Positions 28,934 through 40,355 of a stretch of 64,000 bases of DNA are shown one piece after another. The notes under the pieces were generated by a model. The model searched no databases and was not told where the DNA came from. It saw only the letters and a program-made list of their open reading frames with translations. The stretch lies in NCBI RefSeq assembly GCF_019991125.1, contig NZ_JAGENB010000006.1:248001-312000 (forward strand). The letters are read 5' to 3'. The stretch's first letter is position 1; the number at the start of each line of letters is the position of its first letter. This DNA is from Phyllobacterium calauticae (GTDB lineage: Bacteria > Pseudomonadota > Alphaproteobacteria > Rhizobiales > Rhizobiaceae). The position numbers and the translations under genes are program-made.

Positions 28934-30279
28934 AGAGTTCCAGCCTGAAAGTCAGCGGGGCCTGCAAGCTTGTTGATTGCAGCTTCAATGCTCAGGGTTT
29001 CCCGTTCACCCGTCGCGCGATCCTTGATCTCGACTTCGCCCGCGGCAACGCCGCGCGGCCCGATGATCACCTGCGTCGGCAGGCCGATCAGGTCCATCTT
29101 GGCGAATTTCGCACCGGGACGATCATCCGTATCGTCCAGCAGCGGCTCGAGACCGGCATTGGTCAAGGCCTCGTAGACCTTGGCGGATACCGCGTCGCAC
29201 GCCTCGTCGCCCGGCTTCATGTTGACGATGCCCGCGCCGAACGGCGCAACGGCCTTCGGCCAGATGATGCCGTTCTCGTCATGGGATGCCTCGATGATCG
29301 CGGCAATGACACGCGAGGGTCCGATGCCGTAGGAGCCCATGGAAACCATGTGTTCCTTGCCATCGGGACCGGTGACCTTGGCGCCCATCGGTTCGGAATA
29401 TTTGGTGCCGAAATGGAAGATGTGACCGACCTCGATGCCGCGTGCGGCAAGCTGTTCGGACGCACCGACCTTGTCCCAGGCGGCTTCGTCATGCATTTCA
29501 TCCGTCGCCGCATAGGGCGTCGTCCATTTCGTCACGATGTCGGCGACCTGCGCATTATCGTCGAAATTGGTATCGGCACCGGGAACCGGCAGGTCGAGAT
29601 AGGCGCGGTCGCAATAGACCTGGCTCTCGCCGGTTTCGGCCAGAATGATGAATTCGTGGCTGAGGTCGCCGCCGATGGGGCCGGTATCGGCACGCATGGG
29701 GATGACCTTGATACCGAGGCGCGAGAATGTGCGGAGATAAGCCACGAACATACGGTTGTAGGCGGCCTTGGCGCCTTCGAAATCGATATCGAAGCTGTAG
29801 GCATCCTTCATCAGGAATTCACGCGAGCGCATGACGCCGAAACGCGGGCGGCGCTCGTCGCGGAACTTCCACTGGATGTGATAAAGATTGAGCGGCAAGT
29901 CCTTGTAGGACTTCACATAAGCCCGGAAAATCTCGGTGATCATTTCCTCGTTGGTCGGGCCAAACAGCATCTCGCGGTCACCGCGATCCTTGATGCGCAG
30001 CATCTCGTCGCCATAGGCGTCATAACGGCCGCTTTCGCGCCACAGGTCGGCGGACTGGATCGTCGGCATCAGCAGCTCGATAGCGCCGGACCGATTCTGT
30101 TCCTCGCGGATGATGTTGGACACCTTGTTGAGGATGCGCAGGCCTGCCGGCAGCCAGGCATAGATGCCAGCCGACTCCTGACGGATCAGGCCGGCACGCA
30201 GCATCAGCCGGTGCGAGACGATTTCCGCCTCTTTGGGATTTTCTTTCAGGATAGGCAGGAAATAACGGGAAAGCCGCAT
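28930..30279 (-). CDS. proS: prolyl-tRNA synthetase, short alphaproteobacterial type
   Basis: Class II synthetase charging tRNA-Pro. 449 residues, starting [15 protein letters not shown]. Class II motif 2 surrounds [18 protein letters not shown] and the anticodon-binding domain occupies about 345-449 ([19 protein letters not shown]). The editing INS domain found in E. coli ProRS is absent, as in other alphaproteobacteria, which usually supply a free-standing editing protein. ATG at 30279 chosen over an in-frame codon 12 bp upstream. Confidence 0.96.
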   Translation of the reverse strand: MRLSRYFLPILKENPKEAEIVSHRLMLRAGLIRQESAGIYAWLPAGLRILNKVSNIIREEQNRSGAIELLMPTIQSADLWRESGRYDAYGDEMLRIKDRGDREMLFGPTNEEMITEIFRAYVKSYKDLPLNLYHIQWKFRDERRPRFGVMRSREFLMKDAYSFDIDFEGAKAAYNRMFVAYLRTFSRLGIKVIPMRADTGPIGGDLSHEFIILAETGESQVYCDRAYLDLPVPGADTNFDDNAQVADIVTKWTTPYAATDEMHDEAAWDKVGASEQLAARGIEVGHIFHFGTKYSEPMGAKVTGPDGKEHMVSMGSYGIGPSRVIAAIIEASHDENGIIWPKAVAPFGAGIVNMKPGDEACDAVSAKVYEALTNAGLEPLLDDTDDRPGAKFAKMDLIGLPTQVIIGPRGVAAGEVEIKDRATGERETLSIEAAINKLAGPADFQAGTL

Positions 30280-31127
30280 TGAGATCACCAAATTGAAACA
30301 CAGCCTGAATGCTTGAAGAATCAGGCAAAACCAAGTGCAAAGTTAGCGTATTACCCAAAAATCGTTGCCGATTTCCGGAAAGACTCATACGCCGCCAAAT
30401 GTGTTGCCGCGTCCCGCCCAAAACCCGGATTAATCCGCGACGCAGCAATGTTTCTTAGCGGCTTAACAGCGGGTTGGGAACCCGCCAACGCCAAATGAGA
30501 CATCTCAGATTTGTGACAGTTTTGTTACGCTGCCAGATTTGTAAGCAAAAAATGACTGTACCGAATATTTTTCGTGACATTTCGAAGGCAGTCCGCTATT
30601 TTTTTAATCATAATGAGAAAGTAAGAATAATTCTGCTTTCCAGCGCGGTCAAAGTCTTGGGAGGATGTGACCTTTGGCGCGGTAATACGCAGCCACCATG
30701 CAAATGGAATAGGGTCAGACGCGATCTAACAATGCAAGGCGAGAGCCTTGCATTTTTTTTGTCTTGTTGCGGCAATACAAGCACTTATCAAATAAACTTA
30801 AAGGTAGTTGCACAGACTGCCGCACCTCGATCGCGTTACTTCAGTTCTATTTTGCAACTACTTGGGCGGCAGGCAGATGCGGCTTCACCCCGACCGGCCT
30901 TCACACCTGATGGGATATTTCCCTTCAACCCCTCCATCCGGAAGGTCCGCAACGGCACGATGATGCCGGCGTCGATTCGCGCGATTTCATCTCATCCCCC
31001 GAGCGCGATCTTAGACCAATGTCGCAATGTTCAGCTCATCTTCGCCTGTTAAATTGGCGTCGTAGGATCAGTGTGCCAGGCGCGGGGATTGGCACATCAG
31101 CGACGTTACAATGTTCGGGGACGAACC
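30280..31127. other. 848-bp intergenic region between proS and the glycosyltransferase
   Basis: No credible protein gene: the open frames here have unusual amino-acid mixes and run through a terminator. The first part must hold the proS promoter (- strand). The middle (30,560-30,730) is AT-rich and leads into a strong + strand terminator, which would fit a small RNA. Beyond it I see nothing specific except the GGGGACG ribosome binding site of the next gene. Confidence 0.6.
30731..30760 (+). terminator. intrinsic terminator in the proS upstream gap; possible sRNA 3' end
   Basis: Perfect 10-bp stem AATGCAAGGC / GCCTTGCATT with a GAGA loop directly followed by a run of T residues. No protein gene lies upstream on the + strand, so a non-coding RNA of perhaps 80-170 nt is the simplest source. 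I do not recognise a known sRNA family and the promoter is not clear. Confidence 0.8.
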
Positions 31128-32129
31128 ATGGGAATTCACACACGCGGCGCGGCTGAGCCCGGCAAGCGCAGCATATGCATAAGCACGATTACACGTAATC
31201 GTCCGTTCATGCTGCAGAACCTGTTGCAGTCCTATGCCGCCATGGGCGTGCCACATGGTGCCCATCTGCATTTCCTCATCGTCGAGAACAATGAGAAGGC
31301 AACGCTGCACGATGTCATCGCGCATTTCCGGGCGCTCGTGCCGCAATGGACGGTCCAGTACGAGGTGGAACCGCGTCTCGGCATTGCCCGTGCCCGCAAC
31401 CATGCGCTGGCATGCGCCCTGGCCGGCAATCACGATCTCATGACATTTGCCGATGATGATGAACGGGTGGAACCCGACTGGCTGATTGAACTGCTGGCGG
31501 AACTGGATGCCTCGACGCTCGATATCGTTGGCTCCCCCGTACGCGCCGCGCCGATTTCCGCCGACGCGCCGTTTTCCGCGCAACTGGTCTGGGCCGGTCT
31601 CAACCGCCGGGGCATGGACAGCGAGCGCAAGGCCCGGCGGCGGTGCCAGCGCAACGAAGCGCACAGGATTCTGCTGGCAACCGGCAGCTGGATGGGCAGG
31701 CTGAGTTTCTTTGACCGGACGGGCCTGCGTTTCGACGATACGCTTGATCTGGCCGGCGGGGAAGACTGGCGCCTGTACAGGGAAGCCAAAAAACTCGGCG
31801 CCAGGACCGGCTGGACGCCGCATGCCATTGCCTACGAAACCGTACCGATGGACCGGCTGACCCTCGGTTACCATTTCCGGCGTGACCGGGACAGCAGTTC
31901 GGTTGAAACCTGCCGGAAGCTCGACCAGCAACGCGCGCTGACCTTGCTGCGTATCCCCGGCTCGCTGGCGATCCGGGTGTTCAAACTGTGCAGCTACGCC
32001 GCTGCAGCGCCGTTCACGCGCGGCGAAGCGCTGGTGCGGCTGGCGGCATGCATGGGCAGTATTTTCGGCATCTGTCAGGGCTGCCTTGGCAAGAGATCGT
32101 CGCACTATCGGCGGACAAGCGGTTTTTGA
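31128..32129 (+). CDS. family 2 glycosyltransferase
   Basis: 333-residue GT-A fold enzyme: nucleotide-sugar start ICISTITRNRP, the metal-binding DDD in TFADDDERVEPDWL (near residue 107) and an acceptor-side motif GGEDWRLYREAKKLG. It likely adds a sugar to a surface polysaccharide. It stands alone, convergent to DUF1467, so the pathway cannot be read. I chose the ATG at 31128 with a GGGGACG site; the longer frame lacks one. A C-terminal hydrophobic stretch may associate with the membrane. Confidence 0.85.
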   Translation: MGIHTRGAAEPGKRSICISTITRNRPFMLQNLLQSYAAMGVPHGAHLHFLIVENNEKATLHDVIAHFRALVPQWTVQYEVEPRLGIARARNHALACALAGNHDLMTFADDDERVEPDWLIELLAELDASTLDIVGSPVRAAPISADAPFSAQLVWAGLNRRGMDSERKARRRCQRNEAHRILLATGSWMGRLSFFDRTGLRFDDTLDLAGGEDWRLYREAKKLGARTGWTPHAIAYETVPMDRLTLGYHFRRDRDSSSVETCRKLDQQRALTLLRIPGSLAIRVFKLCSYAAAAPFTRGEALVRLAACMGSIFGICQGCLGKRSSHYRRTSGF

Positions 32130-32172
32130 CGATTGCACGCTTGTTATGCGTGGTACCGATGCCAAACCCGTC

Positions 32173-32442
32173 CTAATGCAGTTGCGGGAAGAAAACCGGA
32201 ATGCTCTCGACGCCGAAACCAAGCTTCTGGTTGACGATGTAGAAGAGGATAAAAACCACGGCTGAAATCGCTGTGGTGATCAGGAATACCCGTCCCATCC
32301 GGTGCTTGTGCGGCGCACTGGCGGTTGTGCCCAGCGTGACATCATCCTCATCTGCCTGGGTGCGCAGGCCAAACGGCAGCACGGTAAACAGCGTCAGCCA
32401 CCAGAAGATGAAATAGATCGCCATTCCAGTTGCGATGGGCAT
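32173..32442 (-). CDS. DUF1467 family membrane protein
   Basis: 89 residues with two transmembrane helices (about 5-27 and 52-72) and the family's WWLTLFTVLPFGLRTQ segment. The family is alphaproteobacterial and usually sits after the methylmalonyl-CoA epimerase; function unknown. Its start is one base after the mce stop, and it is the last gene of the long nuo transcript series. Confidence 0.88.
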   Translation of the reverse strand: MPIATGMAIYFIFWWLTLFTVLPFGLRTQADEDDVTLGTTASAPHKHRMGRVFLITTAISAVVFILFYIVNQKLGFGVESIPVFFPQLH

Positions 32443-32443
32443 G

Positions 32444-32848
32444 TCAGACTTGCTCCAGTTCGATCAGCGTCCCGTTGAAATCCTTCGGGTGAAGGAACAG
32501 CACCGGTTTGCCGTGGGCGCCGATTTTCGGTTCGCCATCACCCAGGATACGGGCGCCCTGCTGTTTTAGCTGATTTCGTGCCGCCAGAATATCGGCCACT
32601 TCGTAGCAGACGTGATGCATGCCGCCGGACGGGTTCTTTGCCAGGAAGGCGGCGATGGGCGAATCCGCATTCAAGGGTTCGAGAAGCTCGATCTTGGTGT
32701 TGCCGACATCGATGAAAACGACGGTCACGCCATGCTCCGGCAGAACCTGCGGCTCGGTGAGTGTCGCACCGAGCGTATCGCGATAGACCGCAGACGCTGC
32801 GGCAAGATCCGGTACAGCGATAGCGACATGATTCAGACGACCAAGCAT
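32444..32848 (-). CDS. mce: methylmalonyl-CoA epimerase
   Basis: 134-residue VOC-fold enzyme that interconverts (S)- and (R)-methylmalonyl-CoA in propionate breakdown. Metal ligands appear in LNHVAIAVPDL (His near residue 6), GMHHVCYEV and the closing glutamate (GTLIELEQV). ATG at 32848 chosen because homologues begin MLGRLNHVAIAV. Confidence 0.93.
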   Translation of the reverse strand: MLGRLNHVAIAVPDLAAASAVYRDTLGATLTEPQVLPEHGVTVVFIDVGNTKIELLEPLNADSPIAAFLAKNPSGGMHHVCYEVADILAARNQLKQQGARILGDGEPKIGAHGKPVLFLHPKDFNGTLIELEQV

Positions 32849-32856
32849 CCTTGACC

Positions 32857-34530
32857 TCACGTGCGGGTTACGAACACGGTAACGATCGGCTTCTTGCCCC
32901 AGGCCTCGTTGGCAGCGGCACGGACGGCGCGGCGCACCGCCTCACGGACCATCGCCAAATCCTTGCGCTTTTCACGCGGGATGCTCTGCACCGCACCAAC
33001 GGCCGCATCGTACAGCAGGTCTTCAAGCAGTTCGCCTTCCCGATCGTTCTCCGGCAGGCCGACCGGCACGATTTCCGGGTCCTCGATGATGTTGTACTTC
33101 GCATCGAGCAGCATCGATACCGCGACATGGCCGACATAGGACAGCTTGCGCCGGTCGACAATGCCGACCTCTTCCTCGTCGCCGATGAGCTTGCCGTCCT
33201 TCATCACACGGCCAAACGGCGCCTGATCGATGATCTCCGCCCTGCCCGGTGCCAGACGCAGAATATCGCCATTGCGCACCTGCGGCACCTCGGGAATGCC
33301 CGCCATGGCCGCAAGCGAGCCCTGCGCCACGAGATGCGCGGCCTCGCCATGCACAGGCACGAGAATGCGCGGCCGCACCCATTCATACATGCGCTTCAGC
33401 TCGTTGCGGCGCGGATGGCCCGAGACGTGCACCAGTTGATCATCGTCGGAGATGATATGGATGCCCTGCTCGATCAAGAGGTTCTTTGTCTCGATGATCG
33501 GCTTTTCGTTGCCGGGAATGGTGCGCGAGGAATAAATGACCGTATCGCCCGCTGACAGCGCGACATTGCGCATTTCATCACGGGCAAGCTTGGCCAGCGC
33601 CGCGCGGGATTCGCCCTGGCTGCCGGTGAGAATGATGACGATATTCTCGCGCGGAATGAACCCGTAATCCTCTTCGGAGAGAAATTCCGGAATGCCGTCG
33701 AGATAACCCAGTTCACTGGCCACATCGATCATCCGCTTCATCGAGCGGCCGAGCACCAGCACCTGGCGTCCGGCATCGCGGGCGGCGATGGCGATGGAAC
33801 GGATACGTCCGACATTGGACGAAAAGGTGGTGATGGCCACGCGGCCGCGGGCATTTTCGATGATGTCGCGCAGGCTGTCGCCGACCTCGCGCTCGGAGGG
33901 CGATTCCCCGTCACGCAAGGCATTGGTGGAGTCGCACATCATCGCCAGCACGCCTTCGTCGCCGAGGGCTCGGAATCCGGCCTCGTCGATCAGCGGTCCA
34001 AGCGACGGCTCCGGGTCCATCTTCCAGTCGCCGGTGTGAACGACGATGCCCAAGGGTGTCCTGATCGCCAGCGAGACCGGTTCCGGGATCGAGTGGGTCA
34101 CGGCAAGCGCTTCGAACTCGAAGGGGCCGACATTGAACTTTTCGCCCGCGCGGTAAATGGTGACGGGAATATCCGGCGCACCCGGCTCCGACTGGCGCTT
34201 GGCTTCCAGCAACCCGGCGGTGAACGGCGTCGCATAGACCGGCACATTCAACAGCGGCCACAGGTCGAGCAAGGCACCGTAATGATCCTCGTGGGCATGG
34301 GTGATCACAATCCCCTTGAGATTGTGCCGCTCGGCCTGCAGAAAACGGATATCGGGAAGAACGAGATCAGCGCCTGGAAGATCCGGTCCGGCGAAGGTGA
34401 CGCCCATGTCGACGACCACCCATTCGCGCTTGTGTGCGGGGCCATAGCCATACATGGCCAGATTCATGCCGATTTCACCAACGCCGCCCAAAGGCAGGAA
34501 CACGAGCTCTGCCTGATCGGAATTTGCCAT
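32857..34530 (-). CDS. rnj: ribonuclease J
   Basis: 557-residue metallo-beta-lactamase/beta-CASP nuclease with 5' exonuclease and endonuclease activity. The metal motif is THAHEDHYG (near residue 79), with the further ligand region VHTGDWKMDPEP and the RNA-specific motif HVSGHPRRNELKRM. In alphaproteobacteria RNase J processes rRNA and coexists with RNase E. It sits between birA (19 bp) and mce (8 bp), compact as one transcript. Confidence 0.95.
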   Translation of the reverse strand: MANSDQAELVFLPLGGVGEIGMNLAMYGYGPAHKREWVVVDMGVTFAGPDLPGADLVLPDIRFLQAERHNLKGIVITHAHEDHYGALLDLWPLLNVPVYATPFTAGLLEAKRQSEPGAPDIPVTIYRAGEKFNVGPFEFEALAVTHSIPEPVSLAIRTPLGIVVHTGDWKMDPEPSLGPLIDEAGFRALGDEGVLAMMCDSTNALRDGESPSEREVGDSLRDIIENARGRVAITTFSSNVGRIRSIAIAARDAGRQVLVLGRSMKRMIDVASELGYLDGIPEFLSEEDYGFIPRENIVIILTGSQGESRAALAKLARDEMRNVALSAGDTVIYSSRTIPGNEKPIIETKNLLIEQGIHIISDDDQLVHVSGHPRRNELKRMYEWVRPRILVPVHGEAAHLVAQGSLAAMAGIPEVPQVRNGDILRLAPGRAEIIDQAPFGRVMKDGKLIGDEEEVGIVDRRKLSYVGHVAVSMLLDAKYNIIEDPEIVPVGLPENDREGELLEDLLYDAAVGAVQSIPREKRKDLAMVREAVRRAVRAAANEAWGKKPIVTVFVTRT

Positions 34531-34549
34531 TTATACTCCTTACAACCGG

Positions 34550-35380
34550 CTATCCGGCACTTGCCGATGCAACTGCTCCGAAATGAACATCGCCGGCAGC
34601 AATCTTCACCCGTTCCCCATCATTATCGCGTATGACGAAACGGCAGTCTTCGTCAATTGTTTCGAATATACCACGCAGCACCGAGCCGTCGACCCGCACG
34701 GCAACTTCACTGCCAATTCCTGCCGCCCGCTTGAGCCAGCGCTTGCGAATGTCGGCAAGCCCGCGCCCCTCGTTCCAGATACGGCTGTTTTCCTGCCAGG
34801 CATCGGACAACGCCAGAAACAGCGTTTCCGCATCGCAGGCCGCACCAAGCTGCTTCAACGATGTCGCTGGATAAGGCACGTCCTCGGGGTAAGCAACCAC
34901 ATTGACGCCAATGCCGACGACGACGGCAAACCGCCCGTCCGGCAGATGCGTCGATTCCAGGAGAATGCCGGCAAGCTTGGCCTTGTTGGCCAGGAGATCG
35001 TTCGGCCACTTCAGCTCGACACGCAAATCCGACCTGCTGGAACCGATACCATCGACGCCGACCGAAACCGCGCCTTGCGGGCAGACCGCGTCAAGCGCGT
35101 CCGCCAGGGAAAGCCCGGCGACAAAGCCGAGGGTTGCCGCCGTCTTCAACTCGAAATTGCCGGTCAGCAGCAGGGAAGCTGCCAGATTGCCGTGGGACGT
35201 GGCCCAGGCGCGACCGCGGCGCCCGCGCCCGCTTTCCTGCTTCTTGGAGACGATCCACAGCCGTCCGGGATCGCCAGCCTGCGCGCGCTCCAGCGCGACC
35301 GCATTGGTCGAGCCGACCGTATCGAAGGCCTCCATCCGGAAGCCGTTTTGCTGCGCCAGCGGCGAGAGCGAGAATCCCAT
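34550..35380 (-). CDS. birA: biotin--[acetyl-CoA-carboxylase] ligase
   Basis: Attaches biotin to the carboxyl carrier protein. 276 residues with the biotinyl-AMP loop SGRGRRGRAW, KWPNDLL and a small C-terminal SH3-like domain. The N-terminal DNA-binding domain of E. coli BirA is missing, so it is a ligase only, not a repressor. It follows nuoN by 18 bp, a known rhizobial arrangement. Confidence 0.94.
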   Translation of the reverse strand: MGFSLSPLAQQNGFRMEAFDTVGSTNAVALERAQAGDPGRLWIVSKKQESGRGRRGRAWATSHGNLAASLLLTGNFELKTAATLGFVAGLSLADALDAVCPQGAVSVGVDGIGSSRSDLRVELKWPNDLLANKAKLAGILLESTHLPDGRFAVVVGIGVNVVAYPEDVPYPATSLKQLGAACDAETLFLALSDAWQENSRIWNEGRGLADIRKRWLKRAAGIGSEVAVRVDGSVLRGIFETIDEDCRFVIRDNDGERVKIAAGDVHFGAVASASAG

Positions 35381-35398
35381 TGATCAGGGTTCCCGGCC

Positions 35399-36835
35399 TC
35401 AGAAGAACGTTTTCGCGGCAGCTTCCGCATAGGTGCTGACCGGTCCGCCGATCAGCACGTAGAGCAGCGTCAGCAGGCCCGAGACACCGAGGACCAGGCG
35501 CAGTTCACCGGCAACCGGCACGAACCCGCCAACCGGTTCATCGAACCACATGATCTTGATGATGCGCAGATAGTAGAACGCACCCACCACCGAAGCCACG
35601 ATACCGATGATGGCCAGCGCATAGAGATTGGCCTGCATCGCGGCAAGGAAGGTGTACCACTTGCCCCAGAACCCGGCGAGCGGCGGAATACCGGCCAGCG
35701 AGAACATGAGGATGGTGAAGATCGTCGCCATGATCGGATTGGTGCGGGACAGGCCGGCCAGATCTTCGATCAGTTCGACATTGCCGTGCTTGCGGCGCAT
35801 GGCCAGGATGAAGGCAAACACGCCGAGCGTCGTGATCAGGTAGATCAGCATGTAGATCGCCACGCCGCGGACACCGACCTGCGTACCGGCGGCAAGGCCG
35901 ACAAGCGCATAGCCCATGTGGCTGATCGACGAATAGGCCATCAGGCGCTTGATGTTGCGCTGGCCGATGGCTGCGAATGCACCCAGGACCATCGACGCAA
36001 TGGCGATGAAGACAATGATCTGCTGCCAGTCATGGGTGATCGGCTGGAACGTCTCGACGGCAACGCGTGTCAGAAGCGCCATGGCGGCCATCTTCGGCGC
36101 GCTGGCGAAGAAGGCGGTCACCGGCGTCGGCGCACCTTCGTAGACATCCGGCGTCCACATGTGGAACGGCACGGCGGAAATCTTGAAGGCGAGACCGGCA
36201 AAGATGAACACGAGGCCGAACACGACGCCAAGCTGACGCTCGCCGCCTGCCAGCACCTGGGCGATGCCCTCGAAGCCGGTATGGCCGGTAAAGCCGTAGA
36301 CGAGCGAAATGCCGTAGAGCAGCATACCCGACGACAATGCGCCGAGAACGAAATACTTCAGGCCGGCTTCGGTCGAGCGGGCACTGTCGCGGTTGATTGC
36401 AGCGATGACATAGAGCGCCAGGGACTGCAGTTCGAGGCCGAGATAGAGCGACAGGGTGTCATTGGCCGAAATCATCAAGAGCATGCCGAGGGTCGACAGC
36501 AGGATGAGGATCGGGAACTCGAACTTGTCGAACTTTTCCGCCTTGGCGAAGCCAACCGACATGACGAGCGCGACGATCGAGCCGACCAGCGTCAGCACTT
36601 TCATGAAGCGCGCGAACGGATCCGAAACGAAGGCACGGCCGAAGACGTGACCATCGTGCGGGAAGAGAACGAGGATTGCCAATGCTGCAAGCAGCACGGC
36701 AACCGCCAGTCCGTTGACCAGGGAATTCGCCCGTTCACCGGAGAAGGCCCCGATCATCAGTAGAGCCAATGCGCCCACTGCGATGAGCAGTTCGGGAGCC
36801 ATAAGCGTCAGGTTGGCAATCATGTCGGTCTGCAT
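35399..36835 (-). CDS. nuoN: NADH-quinone oxidoreductase subunit N
   Basis: Antiporter-like proton-pumping membrane subunit of Complex I. 478 residues with about fourteen hydrophobic helices; conserved lysine segments [15 protein letters not shown] and [13 protein letters not shown] identify NuoN. The last nuo gene in transcription order; birA follows closely. Confidence 0.97.
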   Translation of the reverse strand: MQTDMIANLTLMAPELLIAVGALALLMIGAFSGERANSLVNGLAVAVLLAALAILVLFPHDGHVFGRAFVSDPFARFMKVLTLVGSIVALVMSVGFAKAEKFDKFEFPILILLSTLGMLLMISANDTLSLYLGLELQSLALYVIAAINRDSARSTEAGLKYFVLGALSSGMLLYGISLVYGFTGHTGFEGIAQVLAGGERQLGVVFGLVFIFAGLAFKISAVPFHMWTPDVYEGAPTPVTAFFASAPKMAAMALLTRVAVETFQPITHDWQQIIVFIAIASMVLGAFAAIGQRNIKRLMAYSSISHMGYALVGLAAGTQVGVRGVAIYMLIYLITTLGVFAFILAMRRKHGNVELIEDLAGLSRTNPIMATIFTILMFSLAGIPPLAGFWGKWYTFLAAMQANLYALAIIGIVASVVGAFYYLRIIKIMWFDEPVGGFVPVAGELRLVLGVSGLLTLLYVLIGGPVSTYAEAAAKTFF

Positions 36836-36854
36836 CGGCCTTGGCCTCTTCCTG

Positions 36855-38360
36855 CTATTTCAGCGCCAGTGTGGCGGCTGCGGACAGCGCGTTATTGTAT
36901 TGATTGATAAGGGCGTGCACCGAGCTTGCCGTCGCATCGAAGACAGGCATCGGATAAACACCGTAGAAGATGGTGAGGATCACCAGCGGATAGACCACCA
37001 GCTTTTCGCGCGGCGACATATCCAGAAGCGACTTCAGGCTTTCCTTGTCCAGCGACCCGAACACGACGCGGCGATAGAGCCACAACGCATAGGCCGCCGA
37101 GAAAATCACGCCGGTCGTTGCAAACAGCGCAACCCAGGTGTTGACGCGGAAGACGCCAAGCAGCGTGAGGAATTCACCGATGAAGCCCGAGGTGCCCGGC
37201 AGGCCGACATTGGCCATGGTCAGGACCAGGAACACCACCGCATATTTCGGCATGTTGTTGACGAGGCCGCCATAGGCGGAGATGTCGCGGGTGTGGGTGC
37301 GGTCATAGACAACACCGACGCAGAGGAACAGTGCGGCCGAAACCAGACCGTGCGACAGCATCTGGAACAACGCGCCCTGGATGCCCTGCTCGTTGGCGGC
37401 AAAGATACCCATGGTCACATAGCCCATGTGCGCAACCGAGGAGTAGGCGATCAGCTTCTTGATGTCTTCCTGCATCAGCGCCACCAGCGAGGTGTAGACG
37501 ATGGCGACAACCGAAAGCGTGTAGATCAGCGGAGCGAAGTCGGCGGACGCCACCGGAAACATCGGCAGGGAGAAGCGCAGGAAGCCGTAGCCGCCGAGCT
37601 TCAACAGGATGCCGGCCAGAATGGCTGATGCAGCCGTCGGTGCTTCCACGTGCGCATCCGGCAACCAGGTGTGCACCGGCCACATCGGCATCTTCACGGC
37701 GAAGGACGCGAAGAAGGCCAGCCACAGCCATGTCTGCATGGAGGCCGGGAACGGATAGGCCAGCAGCGTGGGGATATCGGTCGTGCCAGCCTGCCAGTAC
37801 ATGGCCATGATGGCCAGCAGCATCAGCACGGAGCCGAGCAGCGTGTAGAGGAAGAACTTGAAGCTGGCATAGACGCGGCGCTTGCCGCCCCACACGCCGA
37901 TGATGATGAACATCGGCACCAGCACGGCTTCGAAGAACACGTAGAACAGCACGATATCCAGCGCGCAGAACACACCGATCATCAGTGTTTCCAGCACGAG
38001 GAAGGCAATCATGTATTCCTTGACCCGGCTCTGGATGGCTTCCCAGCTGGCCAGGATGCACAGCGGCATCAGGAATGTCGTCAGGATGACGAACAGCATC
38101 GAAATGCCGTCCACGCCCATGTGATAGGAAATCCCGGAGTCGAGCCACGCTGCCTTTTCCACGAACTGGAAGCCGGCATGGCCCTTGTCGAAATAGTACC
38201 AGATCGGCAGGGAAAGCAGGAATGTGATGACCGTCGTCCACAGCGCCACGTTGCGGATATTGCGCCGCGCGGATTCACCGTCATCCCGGATCAGAAGGAT
38301 CAGGAATGCACCGACCAATGGCAGGAAGGTAACAGTCGATAGAATTGGCCAGTCGGTCAT
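36855..38360 (-). CDS. nuoM: NADH-quinone oxidoreductase subunit M
   Basis: Second antiporter-like proton channel. 501 residues starting MTDWPILS; markers are [16 protein letters not shown] and [16 protein letters not shown]. The ATG overlaps the nuoL stop (TGATG), which fixes the start although the frame is open for another 61 codons inside nuoL. Confidence 0.97.
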   Translation of the reverse strand: MTDWPILSTVTFLPLVGAFLILLIRDDGESARRNIRNVALWTTVITFLLSLPIWYYFDKGHAGFQFVEKAAWLDSGISYHMGVDGISMLFVILTTFLMPLCILASWEAIQSRVKEYMIAFLVLETLMIGVFCALDIVLFYVFFEAVLVPMFIIIGVWGGKRRVYASFKFFLYTLLGSVLMLLAIMAMYWQAGTTDIPTLLAYPFPASMQTWLWLAFFASFAVKMPMWPVHTWLPDAHVEAPTAASAILAGILLKLGGYGFLRFSLPMFPVASADFAPLIYTLSVVAIVYTSLVALMQEDIKKLIAYSSVAHMGYVTMGIFAANEQGIQGALFQMLSHGLVSAALFLCVGVVYDRTHTRDISAYGGLVNNMPKYAVVFLVLTMANVGLPGTSGFIGEFLTLLGVFRVNTWVALFATTGVIFSAAYALWLYRRVVFGSLDKESLKSLLDMSPREKLVVYPLVILTIFYGVYPMPVFDATASSVHALINQYNNALSAAATLALK

Positions 38361-40348
38361 CAGAAGTTGCTCCCGAGCATCATCCACGTGACGAGTGCGG
38401 CGACCCCAATGAGCATCGCGAACGCATAATGATAGAGGTAACCGGTCTGCAGGCGCACCACGCGGTTGGTGACATCCACGACGCGGGCCGAGATACCATC
38501 CGGACCATGGCCGTCGATCAGCCAGCCATCGCCCTTCTTCCACAGGAACCGTCCAAGGGCTTTGGCTGGACGCACGAACAGGAAGTCGTAGAGTTCGTCA
38601 AAATACCACTTGTTGAGCAGGAACTGGTACAGGCCGCGGTGCTGCTCGGCCAGCCGGACGGGTGTCTGCGGCGAGCGGATGTAGAAGTACCAGGACAGGA
38701 TGAAGCCTGCGAGCATCGCAAGGAACGGCGAGGCAGCAACCAGAGCAGGCACATGATGGTGCAGCTCGAGGATTTCGTTTTCCTTGCCGGTGAACAGTGC
38801 ACCCTTCCAGAACTCGGCATATTCGTGGCCGAAGAAGTATTCGCGGAAGATGACGCCGGCAAACAGCGCGCCGATGGCGAGGATGAACAGCGGCACCAGC
38901 ATGACATAAGGCGATTCATGCACGTGATGCATGACGTCGTGCGATGCGCGCGGCTTGCCATGGAACGTCATGAAAATCAGGCGCCATGAATAGAAGCTGG
39001 TGAACAGCGCTGCGATAACCAAGAGGATGAAGGCATAGCCTGCCGCCGGGCTGGTCGACGCATAGGCCGACTCGATGATCGCATCCTTGGAGAAGAAGCC
39101 GGCGGTGCCGATCGACGTGCCGGGGATACCGAGGCCGGTCAGCGCGACGGTGCCGATGACCATCATCCAGTAGGTTTGCGGGATCAGCTTGCGCAGGCCG
39201 CCCATGTGACGCATGTCCTGCTCGTCGGAAACCGCGTGAATGACGGAACCGGCGCCAAGGAACAAAAGGGCCTTGAAGAAGGCGTGCGTGAACAGGTGGA
39301 AAATCGCCGCGCCATAGGCACCCAGACCAAGCGCCACGAACATGTAGCCGAGCTGCGAGCAGGTGGAATAGGCGATGACGCGCTTGATGTCGTTCTGCAC
39401 CAGGCCGACCGTGGCGGCAAAGAAGGCGGTCGTCGCGCCGACAAGCGTCACAACGATCAGCGCCGTGTGCGACAGTTCGAAGATCGGCGACAGGCGGGCA
39501 ACCATGAACACGCCTGCGGTCACCATCGTTGCCGCATGGATCAGCGCGGACACCGGTGTCGGGCCCTCCATGGCGTCAGGCAGCCAGGTGTGCAGCAGGA
39601 ACTGCGCCGATTTGCCCATCGCGCCCATGAACAGCAGCAGGCAGGCAACCGTGATCGCTTCCTGCTTGCCCAGGGCATAGCCGAGGAAATTCAGGACAAC
39701 CTTGCCGTCCCCTGCTCCCTCTGCCGGAAGATACTGGGCGGCGGACTGGAACAGCGTGTCGAACTGAACCGTATCGAACAGCACGAACAGTGCGAAAATA
39801 CCGAGAAGGAAGCCGAAATCGCCGACGCGGTTGACGATGAAAGCTTTCATCGCCGCGGCATTGGCCGAAGGCTTCTTGAACCAGAAACCGATGAGCAGGT
39901 ACGAGGCAAGGCCCACGCCTTCCCAGCCGAAGAACATCTGAACCAGATTGTCGCCGGTCACCAGCATCAGCATGGCGAAGGTGAAGAGCGAGAGATAGGC
40001 GAAGAAGCGCGGCCGATGCGGATCGTGATGCATGTAGCCGATCGAATAGGTATGGACGAGCGCCGACACCGTGTTGACGACGATCAGCATGACAGCGGTC
40101 AGCGTATCGATGCGCAGGGCCCAGTCGAAGCTCAACGAACCGGACTCGACCCAGTGCATGACCGGAACCTTGAACGCCTCGCCATGGCCGAGCGCCACGG
40201 TCGTGAATGCGATCCATGAGAGAACCGCAACCACGATCATCAGACCGGTGGTGACATACTCGCTCGCCTTCGCGCCGATGGACGAGCCGAACAGACCCGC
40301 GATCAGAAAGCCGAGCAGCGGAAGGAAGACAATCGCCAGATACAGCAT
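38360..40348 (-). CDS. nuoL: NADH-quinone oxidoreductase subunit L
   Basis: Distal proton-pumping subunit, 662 residues, with the long C-terminal amphipathic segment typical of NuoL. Markers: [37 protein letters not shown] and the C-terminal helix ending MLGSNF. Confidence 0.97.
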   Translation of the reverse strand: MLYLAIVFLPLLGFLIAGLFGSSIGAKASEYVTTGLMIVVAVLSWIAFTTVALGHGEAFKVPVMHWVESGSLSFDWALRIDTLTAVMLIVVNTVSALVHTYSIGYMHHDPHRPRFFAYLSLFTFAMLMLVTGDNLVQMFFGWEGVGLASYLLIGFWFKKPSANAAAMKAFIVNRVGDFGFLLGIFALFVLFDTVQFDTLFQSAAQYLPAEGAGDGKVVLNFLGYALGKQEAITVACLLLFMGAMGKSAQFLLHTWLPDAMEGPTPVSALIHAATMVTAGVFMVARLSPIFELSHTALIVVTLVGATTAFFAATVGLVQNDIKRVIAYSTCSQLGYMFVALGLGAYGAAIFHLFTHAFFKALLFLGAGSVIHAVSDEQDMRHMGGLRKLIPQTYWMMVIGTVALTGLGIPGTSIGTAGFFSKDAIIESAYASTSPAAGYAFILLVIAALFTSFYSWRLIFMTFHGKPRASHDVMHHVHESPYVMLVPLFILAIGALFAGVIFREYFFGHEYAEFWKGALFTGKENEILELHHHVPALVAASPFLAMLAGFILSWYFYIRSPQTPVRLAEQHRGLYQFLLNKWYFDELYDFLFVRPAKALGRFLWKKGDGWLIDGHGPDGISARVVDVTNRVVRLQTGYLYHYAFAMLIGVAALVTWMMLGSNF

Positions 40349-40355
40349 GCCCCCG

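Noticed and set aside
30474-31052. 192-codon + strand frame in the proS upstream gap
   Set aside because: It reads through the strong terminator at 30731 and has a random-looking composition with many Cys and Ser.
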